From: Carettochelys insculpta
Lineage: Eukaryota; Chordata; Testudines; Carettochelyidae
Reading direction: 5' to 3'
Length of the DNA: 64,000 nucleotides
NCBI RefSeq assembly: GCF_033958435.1
Contig: NC_134152.1
Span: forward strand, 21,116,001-21,180,000
The position numbers and the translations under genes were made by a program. Shown here one piece after another: positions 1 through 10,990 of the stretch. Numbering within the stretch: the stretch's first letter is position 1; every line of letters starts with the position of its first letter. The notes beneath the pieces are model-generated. The model worked only from the letters and a program-made list of their open reading frames with translations. It had not been told where the DNA came from and did not search any database.

Positions 1-67
1 ATACAGCTAATGCTCAAGCCACTGATCTCTCCCTGGCAAAGCAGGGACTTAATTTTTAGAGCTCTAG

Positions 68-489
68 GGCTATGGCCACACTTGGCCAAGACTTCGGAAT
101 GGCCATACAAATGGCCATTTTGAAGATTACTAATGAGGCACGGAATTGAATATTCAGCACCTCATTAGCATTAGGACACTTCCTGCCACGGCGCTTGGAA
201 AGCGCAGCTTTTGAAAGCTCGCAGCTACACGGAGGTCCTTTTCGAAAGGACCCCGCACCTTTCAAAATCCCCTTATTCCTCTTAGCAGAGGAAATAAGGG
301 GATTTCGAACGGTTCAGGGTCCACCCCCATGTAGCTGCACCGAGCTGCGAGTGTTCGAAAGCTGCTCTTTCCAAGCACTGTGGCAGGAAGTGTCCTAATG
401 CTAATGAGGCACTGAATATTCAATTCAGCGCCTCATTAGTAATCTTCGAAATGGCCATTTCAAAGTTGTGGCCAAGTGTGGCCACAGCC
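68..489. mobile_element. Foldback MITE, GGCTGTGGCCACAC family (copy 1)
   Basis: The two halves are inverted copies of each other. The ends read GGCTATGGCCACACTTGGCC and its near-complement. Each arm contains a block with CTCATTAGCATTAGGAC, and the centre carries a GGGGTCC/GGACCC palindrome. The flanking triplets are tag and tgg, a degraded 3-bp target duplication. It has no coding capacity. A second copy lies at 22321-22747. The 3-bp TSD suggests PIF/Harbinger-type mobilisation, which is an inference. Confidence 0.8.
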
Positions 490-544
490 TGGAAGAGAAG
501 AGGGGTGAGGGAAGGTTATTCTGGTTACAAGGTGATATTTCCAG

Positions 545-655
545 ATCTGAAGAAGTGGGTCTGTCCTATGAAAGCTCATCACCTAATAAATCATTTTGCT
601 AGTCTTTAAAGTGTTGCAGAACTGTTTTTTTGTTTTGTCTAGACAGGTTTGATCT
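545..655 (-). repeat. SINE fragment (TAGTCCTGTAGCACCTTAAAG family), reverse orientation
   Basis: Read on the minus strand this contains the sauropsid interspersed sequence with GCACCTTAAAGACTAGC-like and GAGCTTTCATAGGACAGACC-like blocks. It matches the elements at 29395-29510 and 30800-30895 in this window, which is the main evidence for a dispersed repeat. Confidence 0.65.
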
Positions 656-986
656 CTCTTCTTCCCACCCTCTTCAAAGAAAATAACTATATAGGTCTCA
701 TTAGGTGCCTCTTTCTTATGTTAATTGTATGGGAGCTATGTTTCTCCTCCCCTATTTGCCAAGAGTTGAAATCACTGGGAGCTGAAATCACTTGAGATTG
801 ATGGGCAGAAGTCATGGCCAAGAAGTAGAGTGCAGCAGATGGTGACACTACAGATGGCAGGGAGCTGTGATGAGTGGCAAGCAGCATGGTAGCAGAGAGC
901 AGGTGGATGGCGAGTATCCAGCAGAGTGATTAAGATGCTTCTTTACCTCCCTGCACTCAGGATGTGAGGTGAATCTCTGAACTCTG
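656..986. other. No recognisable feature
   Basis: This is ordinary non-coding sequence between two repeats. I see no splice-flanked reading frame, tandem repeat or foldback in it. Confidence 0.5.
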
Positions 987-1404
987 GTGCTACATCTACA
1001 CTAGAGTGTTTTTGTCAACCAAACTCAGAACATCTACACGCAAAATGCATTTGGTTGACAGTCTGTCAACAAAACCCAGCATTTCCGCTGACAGCGTTCC
1101 ACCCTTCCAGGACGAGGGATTACTCCTTTGTTGACAGTTTGTCAACAAAAACTCTATGTAGATGCTCAAGGGGACCTTCTGTGGACATACAGGGCTTCTG
1201 GTCTACCGGGCAGCCCCATTTGCTGAGCTTCCATTTGGCTGTTCTGTTTAGAGAGCAGATGGGCAGTCTGGCCCCTCTTGATAAAGTGGATTGTGCTTTT
1301 GATCTGTTTGTGTGTGTGGATGTGATCTGTCAACAGAAGTTTTGCTGGAAGAGCTCTTCCAACAGTGACGTTCGTCGACAGATTGCTGTAATGTAGATGT
1401 AACC
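987..1404. mobile_element. MITE with TGCTACATCTACACTA end and TTGTCAAC motifs
   Basis: The left end contains CTACATCTACACTAG and the right end is its partial complement, ATGTAGATGTAACC. The interior repeats GTCAACAAAA and TTTTGTTGAC in both orientations. I could not find a clean target duplication. The element is non-coding. The terminal match to other MITEs here suggests the same superfamily. Confidence 0.6.
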
Positions 1405-2094
1405 GTGGTCTGCTCTGAACAAGAGCAGCATTTTTAAGTGGGGTGCAGAGAAGAGGTGGGCATGTGAAGGGGGCGTTTGAGTTGCTGGACTTGATAATCT
1501 GAGAGGAAAAGGACACTGCCCAACCTACTGGGGGTGGAATTTTTACTCCTGGTTTTTGCTGATGAACTGTTTGGGGTGTTTTCCCAAATGCATACCAAGT
1601 TACTTCCCTCCCTGTTATGAAAATTTTCTAGACTTGGGCTCTGTACTGGCGAGTGGGGAAGCATGGACTCTCAGAGCTCTCCTCTTGTGCCCACAGCTCC
1701 TAATGACTTCATGGTTCTGCTAAGCTCATCAGGAATTGCCCAAGTGGTTGCTCCTTGGCTAAGTGACTCCTGGAACTCACAGACAGGGAGGTTGCTTAAG
1801 TACTCTCCTGCCCTAGATTGAGCCCCTAAGCACTGAGTTTTTGCTAACTTGTTGGCTCCAAGTAAGTTTTGTTCTCACAAGCTAGGATTAGTGATTTGTA
1901 TGCATGATCTGATTGGCTATATACAAGCAGTTTCAATATCATATACGAAGAAAAGGCTCTGAAGTATCATACACATTGAGTAATGTATCAGCAAGTAAAT
2001 TCCATTCTGACTTGTTCAAGAAATAAATCCAAGGAAACCTTAAACCATGGATCACTTTTAACCCATTGACATCTGGATAGAAATAATTTACAAA
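1405..2094. other. No recognisable feature
   Basis: AT-moderate intergenic sequence without a supportable gene, repeat or structural signal. Confidence 0.5.
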
Positions 2095-2292
2095 AAGTCA
2101 GGGTAGCCTAGTGGATAAAGTAACAAACTAGTTCTCAGATGATTTGACTTCTATTCCTGACTCTCCTGCTGCTGCTACTACTGGCCTGCTGGATAACCAC
2201 AGGCAACTCACTTTCCTTATCTCTAAACTAGGATAATCCCTTTTGTTTCAAGATCTACTTGTGAAAGGCACTTTGTGAGCTCTGTACTGTCC
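2095..2292 (+). repeat. MIR-type SINE
   Basis: The segment begins with a tRNA-like head (GTAGCCTAGTGGATAAAG, an A-box-like sequence, then a GACTTCTATTCCTG B-box-like sequence). It continues with the MIR core and tail signature CAGGCAACTCACTTTCCTTATCTCTAAACTAGG. The order matches mammalian-wide interspersed repeats, an ancient amniote SINE. It is diverged, and no TSD was identified. Confidence 0.65.
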
Positions 2293-2354
2293 TTGAAATT
2301 ACTCCAGATATTAGCTGTACAGTTCTTATGGTGAATGAATATATGGAGATATGC

Positions 2355-2541
2355 ATCTCATAGAGCTGGAAGAAATGACCTTGAGAGGTTGTAGAATCCA
2401 GTGTCCTCCCCTCTTTGCAGGGTTGAACACTTTTCTATTTATTTTTAAAGAAAACCCAGATCCCTAAATGGCCCCCTCAAGGATTGAGCTCATAACCCTG
2501 GGTTTAGGAGGCCAACATGCAAAGTGCCAAGCTACCCCTCC
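2355..2541 (-). repeat. tRNA-derived SINE, turtle Cry I / polIII type
   Basis: On the minus strand the head reads GGTAGCTTGGCAC, then CCTAAACCCAGGG and GAGCTCAATCCTTGAGGGGG, which is a degenerate Pol III A/B-box arrangement followed by a GGGGCCATTTAGGGATCTGG-type body. The 3' tail contains the CR1-like piece CCTCTCAAGGTCATTTC and an AGCTCTATGAG end. This is the architecture described for tRNA-Lys-related SINEs of cryptodiran turtles, whose tails derive from a CR1 LINE. The family assignment is from memory. Confidence 0.6.
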
Positions 2542-3228
2542 CCCTTTCTCAATAAAGTACTTGGTAAAACAGATGAGCAAGGAAAACATATCTGCCCCAT
2601 CAGCAAAACATAGCAATCTTCTCCTCCATAGCTATTGTATTCCTGATGTATTTTTATTATTACTATTAGTCTGTTAGCCAGATTAATATTCAAGAAGTTA
2701 ACAGGTTTACACATGACTGCCATGTAAATCTTGGCAACAAAACAATCATTACATTAGGGAACTTTTGTTTAGAAAAACTACAGGCAGTAAATAGCAGACC
2801 GCTACATGGAACTAGCCCCATATGGCTCTAAATCCACAGTACTTTTGGGAACATGAAACATAAGCTGCCTCAATCAGCATGGTATCAGCGTCTGAGTTTT
2901 CATAACACAAGACACCAAAACACAGTATTACAAGTGCAGAAACAGAAACGTTCATAGTGAGGCTGTACATTATAGCAGAGTAGAGAGGCCTTGGAAACCA
3001 GATAAAAACATGTTGCCTGGTTGCTTAACCTATTACTCATCTGTTGCCTTTCCTTGCAAATGTCAAGGCTGATTAACAGTCTGGTTAAGGTAACCTGACA
3101 TATGAGATATAAACAGGTATGGCTTTGTCACATGATACTTTTCAAGTGGCTAAGCCTGGATCAGATTCTGCTCTTGGTTGTGCAAATATAAATCCAGAGA
3201 CCCTCTTATGCAGACAGTCAAATTAGTC
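2542..3228. other. No recognisable feature
   Basis: AT-rich intergenic sequence. No coding exon or repeat boundary is recognisable up to the inverted repeat that begins at 3229. Confidence 0.5.
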
Positions 3229-3726
3229 AATTTATCTTCTGCCTGCAAAGCCCTGCTCATAATGGCTACATCTACACGTGTCCCAAACTTCGAAATGGCC
3301 ACTCAAATGGCCATTTCGAAGTTTACTAATGAAGCACTGAAATGCATATTCAGCGCTTCATTAGCATGCGGGCGGCAGCGGCACTTCGAAATCGACGTGT
3401 CTTGCCGCCGCGCGTCTTGTCCAGACGGGGCTCCTTTTCGAAAGGACCCCGCCTACTTAGAAGTCCCCTAAGCTCATGGGAATAAGGGGACTTCGAAGTA
3501 GGTGGGGTCCTTTCGAAAAGGAGCCCCGTCTGGACAAGACGCGCGGCGGCAAGCCGCGTCAATTTCGAAGTGCCGCTGCCACCCGCATGCTAATGAAGCG
3601 CTGAATATGCATTTCAGCACTTCATTAGTAAACTTCGAAATGGCCATTTGAGTGGCCATTTCGAAGTTTGGGACACGTGTAGACGTAGCCATTATGAGCA
3701 GGGCTTTGCAGGCAGAAGATAAATTG
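3229..3726. mobile_element. Near-perfect foldback MITE with inverted duplication of its flank
   Basis: Two arms of about 249 nt are almost perfectly complementary around a short centre near 3470-3480. The MITE ends, GGCTACATCTACACGTG and CACGTGTAGACGTAGCC, lie at about 3264 and 3690. The inverted identity continues about 35 nt outside them: GCCTGCAAAGCCCTGCTCAT on the left and its exact complement on the right. No direct target duplication exists. The termini match the Harbinger copies in this window. The extra inverted flank suggests a fold-back or template-switch event after insertion. Confidence 0.85.
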
Positions 3727-3837
3727 CGATTTGATGCAAAGACTTTATAAGCAGATCCCTACATAGAACTCTGAATATGGCTTTAGAGGAGAGACAGAGG
3801 TGCAGTAAATAGTGAAAACTGTGCTAGGGGGTTCTGC

Positions 3838-4214
3838 CTGAAGCTGCTGCCTTCAGGTCACATATTCAGTGCCTCATTAGCATAATGACAGCTGCACGAA
3901 TTTCAAAGTGCAGACTTCAAATTGCAGATTGACAATATAGATGGGGGTAGCTTTGAAATAAGCGTCCCCTTCAACATTCTCTTCCTCTGATCTACTTTTG
4001 TGGGAGTAAAGGAATGTCGAAGTGAGATGCTTATTTCGAAGCTGCTCCCATCTACGCTGTCAATCTCTAATTCAAGGTCTGCACTACAAAATTTGTGTGG
4101 CTGCCATTATGCTAATGAGGTGCTGAATATGCATGTTAGTGCCTCATTAGTCTGCTTTGACTTGCCTCATTAACATGCCACCTTTGACAGGAGGTGGCCT
4201 GTGCAGAAGCAGCC
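3838..4214. mobile_element. Diverged foldback MITE
   Basis: Opposed blocks CTCATTAGCATAATGACAGC and GCTGCCATTATGCTAATGAG, and opposed GAAATAAGC/GCTTATTTC segments, show an old inverted-repeat element. Its right end, GGCCTGTGCAGAAGCAGCC, abuts the LINE fragment. The left end is approximate. Confidence 0.6.
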
Positions 4215-5850
4215 TAAATGCCAGATAACACACAATCATCTCGCTGTTCAAGAACAAGGGCAACAAAGCTGACTGTGGAAATTAGCAGGGCATCTCCCTT
4301 CTCTGTACTGCTGGGAAGATCTTGGCTCGAGTCGTCCTCAACTGTTCGATCACCAGCATCTCCGAGGAGAAACTACCAGAGGCATAGTGTGGTTTTCACC
4401 CAGGCCGCAGCACCATTGACATGATCTTTGCTGTTCGTCAGGTCCAGGAAAAGTGCATAGAGTAGAACTTGGATCTGTACTCTGTCTTTATAGACCTGAC
4501 CAAGGCGTTTGATGCCTTCAACAGAGAAGCCCTGTGGATTATCCTGTCAAAACTTGGCTGCCCAAGAAGATTCGTTAACCTCATCTGCCTGTTCCATGAT
4601 GACATGACTGGCTTTGTTCTTTCAAATGGCGAGTCCTCAGATCCATTTGAGATACCCAATGGTGTGATGAAGCAAGGGTGCGTGCTGGCCCCAGTGTTAT
4701 TCAACCTCTTTTTCATGTGCGTCCTCAGCCGCGCAGTTAGGGACTTGGACTGCAAAGTCTACATAAAATACAGACTTGATGGGTCACTTTTTGACCTTTG
4801 TTGTCTGAATGCTAAAACCAAGACGCTTGAGAGGCTCATCCTGGAAGCCCTTTTTGCTGACAACTGGGCACTTGTGGCACACAAGGAATCTGATCTCCAG
4901 CTCATAATCAACAAGTTTGCTGATGCCACTCGCCTCTTTGGTTTGACCATCAGCCTAGGACAGACCGAGGTGCTGTTTCAACCTGCTCCAGGATCTGCCG
5001 TTCTCCCCGCTTCAATCTTTATTGAAGGAAAAGAGTTAAAAACAGGAGAGGAGTTCAAGTACCTTGGCAGTGCAATAGCCAATGATGGCTCCCTTGACAA
5101 AGAAATCAATGCCAGAATCTGCCAGGCCAGCTGGGCACTAGGACGTCTGAGAGCGCGAGTGTTCAATCAGCGCAGTATCCAACAGTCCACTAAACTGAAA
5201 GCGTACAAGGCTGTAGTCCTGACCAGTCTCCTGTGTGGCTGTGAAAACTGGACATTGTACAGAAAACATATAAAACTGCTGGAGCCCTTCCACACATGCA
5301 GCCTGAGGTCAATACTGCACATTCAATGGCAGGACAGAGTCACGAAGCTGGAAGTCCTGGACAGAGCAGGAACCACGAGCATCGAAGTCATGATTCTGAA
5401 AGCCCAGCTTTGCTGGACAGGGTACATCATATGAATGGAGGAGTCAAGAATCCCTAAGCAACTGCTCTATGGTGAACTCTCCCAGGGCAAAAGGAATCAA
5501 GGCCTCGCAAGAGATATGAAGACTGCGTGAAGGCCAACATTGCTCATGCTGGTTTAAAACCAGATCAGCTAGAGCAGCATGCAAAAGACCAAACAGGCTG
5601 GCGTGCTCTTGTACAACATGCGTATGACAACTTTGAAGAGCAGTGACATGTACGCCTCATTGATGCTCGTGAAAGGAAGAAAGCAACACCAGCAGCCGCA
5701 CCAACAGAGCCAGGACAATTCCCTTGCCCTCACTGTGAATGCCCATGCGGTTCAAAGCTTGGACTCCTCAGCCACATGCTAGTCCACAACCAATGAGCCT
5801 CTGCAAGCTCGAGATATCATTGTTGAACATGATTGACTACCTACACTGTC
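4214..5850 (+). mobile_element. Old non-LTR retrotransposon (LINE) 3' part, reverse transcriptase dead
   Basis: The translated sequence matches non-LTR reverse transcriptases in order: fingers (NKGNKADCGN), an R-x-TIDMIFA segment, the palm motif YSVFIDLTKAFD, the MKQGCVLAPVLFNLFF motif, thumb, and a C-terminal CPHCECPCGSKL...H-x4-H zinc-finger-like knuckle ending at a stop at 5794-5796. The long open frame is 4469-5434. The expected FADD catalytic motif reads FADN (about 4855). In-frame stops occur at 4463-4465 and 5432-5434, and the frame shifts after about 5490. Nothing upstream of the RT is present. I do not assign a clade with certainty. Confidence 0.85.
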
Positions 5851-7341
5851 TAACTGCTTCTACACTAGAGGCTTTTGCTGGCAGACAAAGCCATGCTGAC
5901 AAAACTGTGTGGCATAGACCTAGCCCAAGCCAATGACCTCTCCCTAACGAACAGCTGTTTTAAATACCAACCACACGTTTTTCTGGACTCTGATTTATTT
6001 TTGCACCTTTTTGGCAGGGGCTTGTCATAGGGTGAAACATTAGCACTTTCTTCTATAAACAGTTACCCGTTGTGATCATGATGAAATTCTCACAGGCAAC
6101 ACTAAGTTTTTCCAGATTGGTTCAATTTTGTCATTTTTACAGCGAAGGGGTTGTTTTTCATGAAGGTAGGATTTTGCCTTTTGGAATTTCATTTTCTCAA
6201 TAGCTGAATAAACACTACAAAAGCTTTGTTTGCTCTTATGCATTAGTTCAGAGGATTTCCTAATAGTGAGAAAGCACATACCTAACAATAATTATTAGCA
6301 TTACAAAGTCTCTGAGGAGAAGGGCCGAATAGCAAAAGGAATCCCTTATCTATTTGACTGCCCACTTAAATAAGTAGAGGAGACTATTCCACAGCATAAG
6401 TGCTGGAGCTGAAGCTTGGCTTTAATCCCTGAGAAAGTTTTCAGAGGTCTGATTGGGCAATCAAAATGACAACGTGAAATGAACTCATATTCCTTGGGGC
6501 TTGCCTTGTCAGGTACGATAATTCGTGTTTCGATCAGGTCAGATAAGCCATAATCTACTCTCCCAGTTCTTATGAGGGTCACTGCAGCTTGTCACTTCAT
6601 TAGTAGAAAAAAAAAGGAATATAGACACAAATTGATTTGTTAACTCCTGGCACTTAGAAATGTACTTTAACAAAAAGAATTGAAAGGAACGTATGCTTGT
6701 TGATGGAAAACTGCAAAGTCCTGCAAACTGTCAATGTGTCCCATCCCTCTCCAACTATAGAAACAATAAGCTTAATTTACCAAGTGTACTATGTATGCGC
6801 TCCTAGAAGGCTTTTCACTTTGGAGTCAGTGTTGTACTCTGTGTCTGTTTCATAGAACTAATAGTAAATTCACCTGATGCTGCAGATGCAGGAGAGAAAA
6901 CATGCTCTTTGGGGTGTTATTATGAACCTGTCCTAGAAAATGTAAAAGGGTACAATATTCAAAAGCACCCAAATTACTTAGCTATATAGCTGCTTAACTC
7001 CCTTGGACTTCAAAAACAGTCAAGCTCCCTAAATACTTAGATGCATTGAAAACCAGTGGGATTATGCGTTAGTCTATACATGGAGATCTTCCTGATTAAC
7101 TCTAGGATTGGGCACCATATGCTGGAGTAAAAGGACCTTCTTTCTATTTAGTTCAATCCAATTTGAAAAAAAAAAAGTGCTATTGCATATTAAACTCACA
7201 CAGTGCCTTAATACACATTAATTCTGAAGCGTAGCCAAGCATTAGGCTTCCACAGCCTGTCTATACTTTGGAAATTTTTTCTTTAAGGTTCCTTTGGATA
7301 GGTACTTAAGCCCGTGCCTAACTCTAAGCACACATGGAGTC
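5851..7341. other. Intergenic, AT-rich, no gene
   Basis: Apart from a short MITE-like piece near 5856-5930 (TTCTACACTAGAGGCTTTTG), I see no coding, repeat or structural feature. Confidence 0.5.
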
Positions 7342-7344
7342 TCA

Positions 7345-7742
7345 GGTTGAGTCTACACATGCCCCTTCCTTTCAAAGGGGGTATGTTAATGAGCAGGTTC
7401 AAAAAATGCTAATGAGGCACTTCCATGAATATGCAGCGCCTCATTAGCATAATGGCATCTGCGGCAATTCAAAAGTGTGGCCTTTCGAATTGCGCACCAC
7501 CCATGGAGATGGTACCTTCCGAAAGGACCCCCCCCCAGTGTTTTCGAAAGCCCTTCTTCCTATCTGGTGAGCAGAAGAAGGGCTTTCAAAAACCTGCGGG
7601 GTCCTTTTGGAAGGTCCCGTCTGCACGGGTGGTGCGCAATTCGAAAAGCCACACTTTCGAATCGCCGTGGCCACCTTTATGCTAATGAGGTGCCTCATTA
7701 ACGTGCCCCTTTTGAAAGAAAGGGGCATATGTAGACACAGGG
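7345..7742. mobile_element. Foldback MITE, 3-bp TSD TCA
   Basis: Inverted halves begin GGTTGAGTCTACACATGCCC and end with its near-complement. They contain opposed GCGCCTCATTAGCATAATGG blocks and a central GTGGTGCGCAATTCGAAA palindrome. The triplet TCA flanks both sides (7342-7344 and 7743-7745), as expected for PIF/Harbinger-type insertion. It is non-coding. Confidence 0.85.
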
Positions 7743-7745
7743 TCA

Positions 7746-8597
7746 GTGAATGGGGTCTGCTGAATCAGGATAGAACCCACCAGTATGTTCCAGAAACTGG
7801 ATAGGTTCTATCAAGGTTACTTGAAAAGCTCCATAGAAATTCTTCAGGGTGTGTGCCTGGAAGTCACTAGCACATGGATCTCTGAAACCGGATGGAAGGT
7901 TTTTGACCCACAATTATTTGGGCATCCAATAGCAGTAAGGCACACAAAACCTCCAAGGCTGAATACTAGTTTAATAGCCTCACATAGTGGAAGATGTAGT
8001 GGAGGTGACTGGTTCTTTGAAATGCTTCCCTCTTCCAACCAGCCGCACCTTAGCTATGGCTGGGTTCTCTTTTAGCCAGATGATGCTCACCAGCAGGGCC
8101 AATAGCCACTGTGGACTCTGGGGGAAAGTGGAAGGAGGGGCCCAGTGCTGCGCCCCAGAGAGCAGAGCCACAGACAAAGCAGGCAGGGCCTAGGGCAGTC
8201 AGCCCTTAGTGATGCTCAGACCACAGTGCTGCCCCTCCCCCCTTCTCCGTTACAGCCACACGGAGGGGCAGAGCAGCAGCGCTATGGTGTTTTAAAGGGC
8301 CTGGAGCGCCATGTGCCTTTGAAATGCCAGGCCCCTGGGCAACTGCCCCCTGCACCCACCCCAGCTGTCAGGCCTGATAATGACTTTGAAGACCATGGTT
8401 GGGGTGGCTGTTGCAAAGCATTGAAAGAGCTGGAATTATGGTCCAGTAACCCCATTCTCCCCACTGCAGCCAGCCACAATCCAACAGGGGAGTAAATGGG
8501 GCACTTCACTCCCCTGCATGGCCAAATCAGGGCTGTGACAATCTCACCTACTGTGAAGTATTTCAACAGCCACCTACGTATCTTATCCATAGTTTTT
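7746..8597. other. Intergenic; includes a GGCCCCTGGGCAACTGCCCC-type dispersed repeat
   Basis: Most of the stretch has no recognisable feature. About 8270-8370 carries a TTTAAAGGGCCTGGAG / CCAGGCCCCTGGGCAACTGC sequence that recurs in related form near 23930-24030 and 28770-28900, so it is probably an old dispersed element. Confidence 0.45.
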
Positions 8598-8979
8598 GGC
8601 CACGTCTACACTGCACACTGCAGCCAGCAGGGCATATGGGATATGTCGGGACTTGGTGCAGGGAAAAGCAAGCTGTGTCCACACTGCAGGGTGTAGCTAC
8701 ACCCGTCAATGAAAGGCTCGTGGGGTGGGGAAGAGAGGTCCACAGGGGGACTACACTACTAAAACTAGCAGTGCAAAGGTAGGAGGCATGACTTGGGTGT
8801 GCAGAGAGCCGAGTAGGGCACATTCCTGCAGGATTCAGGCTTGTCCTTAGTCTACTTGTCTAAGCAGTACCTGAGCCTCTACACTCTATTTATACCATGC
8901 TGGGAGTCTGGGGGTGAGGGGACTTGCAGTAGATGTGCTCTGCGTGCCACTGTAAGGAACGTGCATTGTAGAAGTAGCC
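8598..8979. mobile_element. MITE with GGCCACGTCTACACTGCA end
   Basis: The left end GGCCACGTCTACACTGCA pairs with the right end TGCATTGTAGAAGTAGCC as a terminal inverted repeat. The flanks are ttt and ttc, a possible degraded 3-bp TSD. The interior is not coding and shows no strong foldback. Confidence 0.6.
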
Positions 8980-9017
8980 TTCAAATCCTTTCCTGCACGT
9001 TCCCCCTCCCACAGTAA

Positions 9018-9463
9018 GGCTACATCTATGCTACAGAGATCTTTTGAAAGAACCTCTCCCAGAAGATCTCTTCAGAGAGAGCTTTCGAACAACAGCATCC
9101 ACGCGCATAAAATGAGATCAAAAGAGCGATCTGCTCTTTCGAAAGAGAGCGTCCACACTGTCCCCGCTCTTTTGAAAGCAAGAGCCAGGGATCGAAAAAT
9201 CATGCCCCATGAGGACCAATTTCACGAAAAAAAAAAACAAACGGCCTGCAGAGCAGCTACACACATTTTCTTCTGGAAGAAGCTTTCAAACAGGGGTGCT
9301 CTTCCTGAAATAGGAAGGGAAGAGGGATTTTGAAAGGAGCACCGCGTTCTTTCAATTCACTTCCAAAAGAACACTTTGAGTGTAGATGCTCCATGGGATC
9401 TTTCGAAAGAGCCCCCTTCTTTCAAAAAATCTTTCGAAAGAACTTGCTAGTGTAGACCCAGCA
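9018..9463. mobile_element. MITE with TTTCGAAAGA motifs, 3-bp TSD TAA
   Basis: The left end GGCTACATCTATGCTA pairs with TAGTGTAGACCCAGC at the right end. TAA flanks both sides (9015-9017 and 9464-9466), the classic PIF/Harbinger TWA target. The interior repeats CTTTCGAAAGA-like palindromes. The element at 21303-21630 is a related partial copy. Confidence 0.8.
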
Positions 9464-9466
9464 TAA

Positions 9467-9984
9467 GTGTATGGGTTTGGCTAGGACAGAAAAACCTTTC
9501 AAAATTAGAGTGCAGTAAAGAAATGTAATAGAAGCCTTGCCTCTAACAAGAGAGCCTGAGGGCTTGGCAGTATTATCCCAGCAAGCTGTATGGTAAGTTA
9601 TTTATCCATAATAATTGGGTGAACTGATAACCTAATTAGTGTATAAACATATTATCACTGCTTGTCGTGCCGTTAGAGGAACAGACACCAGATTTCACAA
9701 ATCAAGGAACGAGTGTTAATTGTTTTATCACATTTATACCATGACTCAAAGCAGAATGGGGTAAGCTCTGGGTCCTCTAATTTTGCCAGCTCTTTAGAAA
9801 TGAAATGGATGATTGTCAGAATCCTCAGCTTTCTCTCTGGCTTCATTTGGAACAGTTTTGAGGTGAACAAGATCCTTTAAATATTCCCACTGACTGGGAC
9901 TGCCAGAGGTAACCTGGTTTCCTGGGTGGGAGGGGGCAAGATACAAGTTGGATCCAGCCTGGAAGACCTTTTAAGCAAGCTAAT
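9467..9984. other. No recognisable feature
   Basis: Intergenic sequence without a supportable gene or repeat boundary. Confidence 0.45.
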
Positions 9985-10440
9985 TGTTGGCCCCTACAGC
10001 TGGGACGAGAGCCAGTGCAGCACGATTTCTTAGTTCCCATTGGTCAGTACCTGGCCAAAAGGAGCTGATAGATTTGATTGGCCTGGGGACAGTGTGTGAA
10101 ACCAGCCAATGGGAGCTCAGAAATATTGCTGGGCTCAGGAGTGGTGTAGCACAGTTTCTCAGCTCCCATTGGCTGGTTTCTGGCCAAAGGGAGCTGACAG
10201 ACTTTTGTTGGGCTGGAAACAGTGTGTGAAACCAGACAATAGGAGCTGAGAGATTTTGCTGGGGGTGGGGGCAGAGATGAAAGATTTTGCTGGGGAGAGG
10301 GGAGAGCAGGTGAAACCAGCCAATTGCAGATGAGAAGTTTTGCTAGGGGGAAGTACAGCACAATTTCTCAGTTCCCATTGGCTGGTTTCTAGACAATAGG
10401 AGCTGAGAGATTTTGCTGGGGCTGGGCAGCACATGAAGCC
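9985..10440. repeat. CCAAT-rich array of imperfect direct and inverted repeats
   Basis: The core GAAACCAGCCAATGGGAGCT and its complement AGCTCCCATTGGCTGGTTTC recur several times, joined by AGAGATTTTGCTGGG-type spacers. The modules alternate in orientation, so the region is not a simple tandem satellite. I infer it is internal sequence of an old hAT-type element common in sauropsids. Confidence 0.65.
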
Positions 10441-10990
10441 CTCTACCTATCGGCTGGAGCACAGCCACATGGAATAGCAGTGGATGGGGCTTCTGGCAGG
10501 AAGGGAACTCTGCCTGAGGGCTTCTGGCCAGGAGCTGCGTAGGCAAGTGCCTCCCAGCCAGAGCCTGCTTCTGGCACCACACCCCAACTCCCTCCCAAGC
10601 CCTGCATTCCTCCTTCCATCCCCCCCACCCAGGCCAGAATCCTCTCTTGCACCCATGCCTCCGCTCAGGCCCTGCACCCCAATCACCTGCCCCAGGTCTC
10701 TGCCCAAATGGTGTGTACCTCCTCCCCCATGTCTCCAGGTCACAACTCCCTCTCAGACCCTGCATTCGCACGTATATCCCTCCTGCAGGCCAGAATCCTC
10801 TCCTGCACCCACTCTCTTCCAGACCCTGCACCCCACACCCCAGCCCCAAGTCACAACCCACCCCCTTCATCCAAACTCCCTCTCAGGCCTCTCACCCTCG
10901 CCTGCACCCCAGTGTCCTGTCCCAAGCTCCCTTCTGCATCAAACCTCCACCCTAGACCCTGCACCCCCTCCATAGAAAAATCCGGTCCTT
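10441..10990. repeat. C-rich degenerate minisatellite (CCCTGCACCCC units)
   Basis: Units resembling CCCTGCACCCCAATCACCTG and ACAACTCCCTCTCAGACCCT recur imperfectly across the stretch. All six frames yield proline-rich reading frames because of the composition, so I reject a gene. It directly follows the CCAAT array and may belong to the same element. Confidence 0.6.

Noticed and set aside
9985..10440. Possible CRISPR-like repeat array
   Set aside because: The repeats alternate in orientation, vary in spacing and sit in a vertebrate genome. There are no cas genes.
10484..10975. Proline-rich 163-codon open frame
   Set aside because: It comes from a C-rich degenerate minisatellite; several overlapping frames are open for the same reason, and no domain is present.
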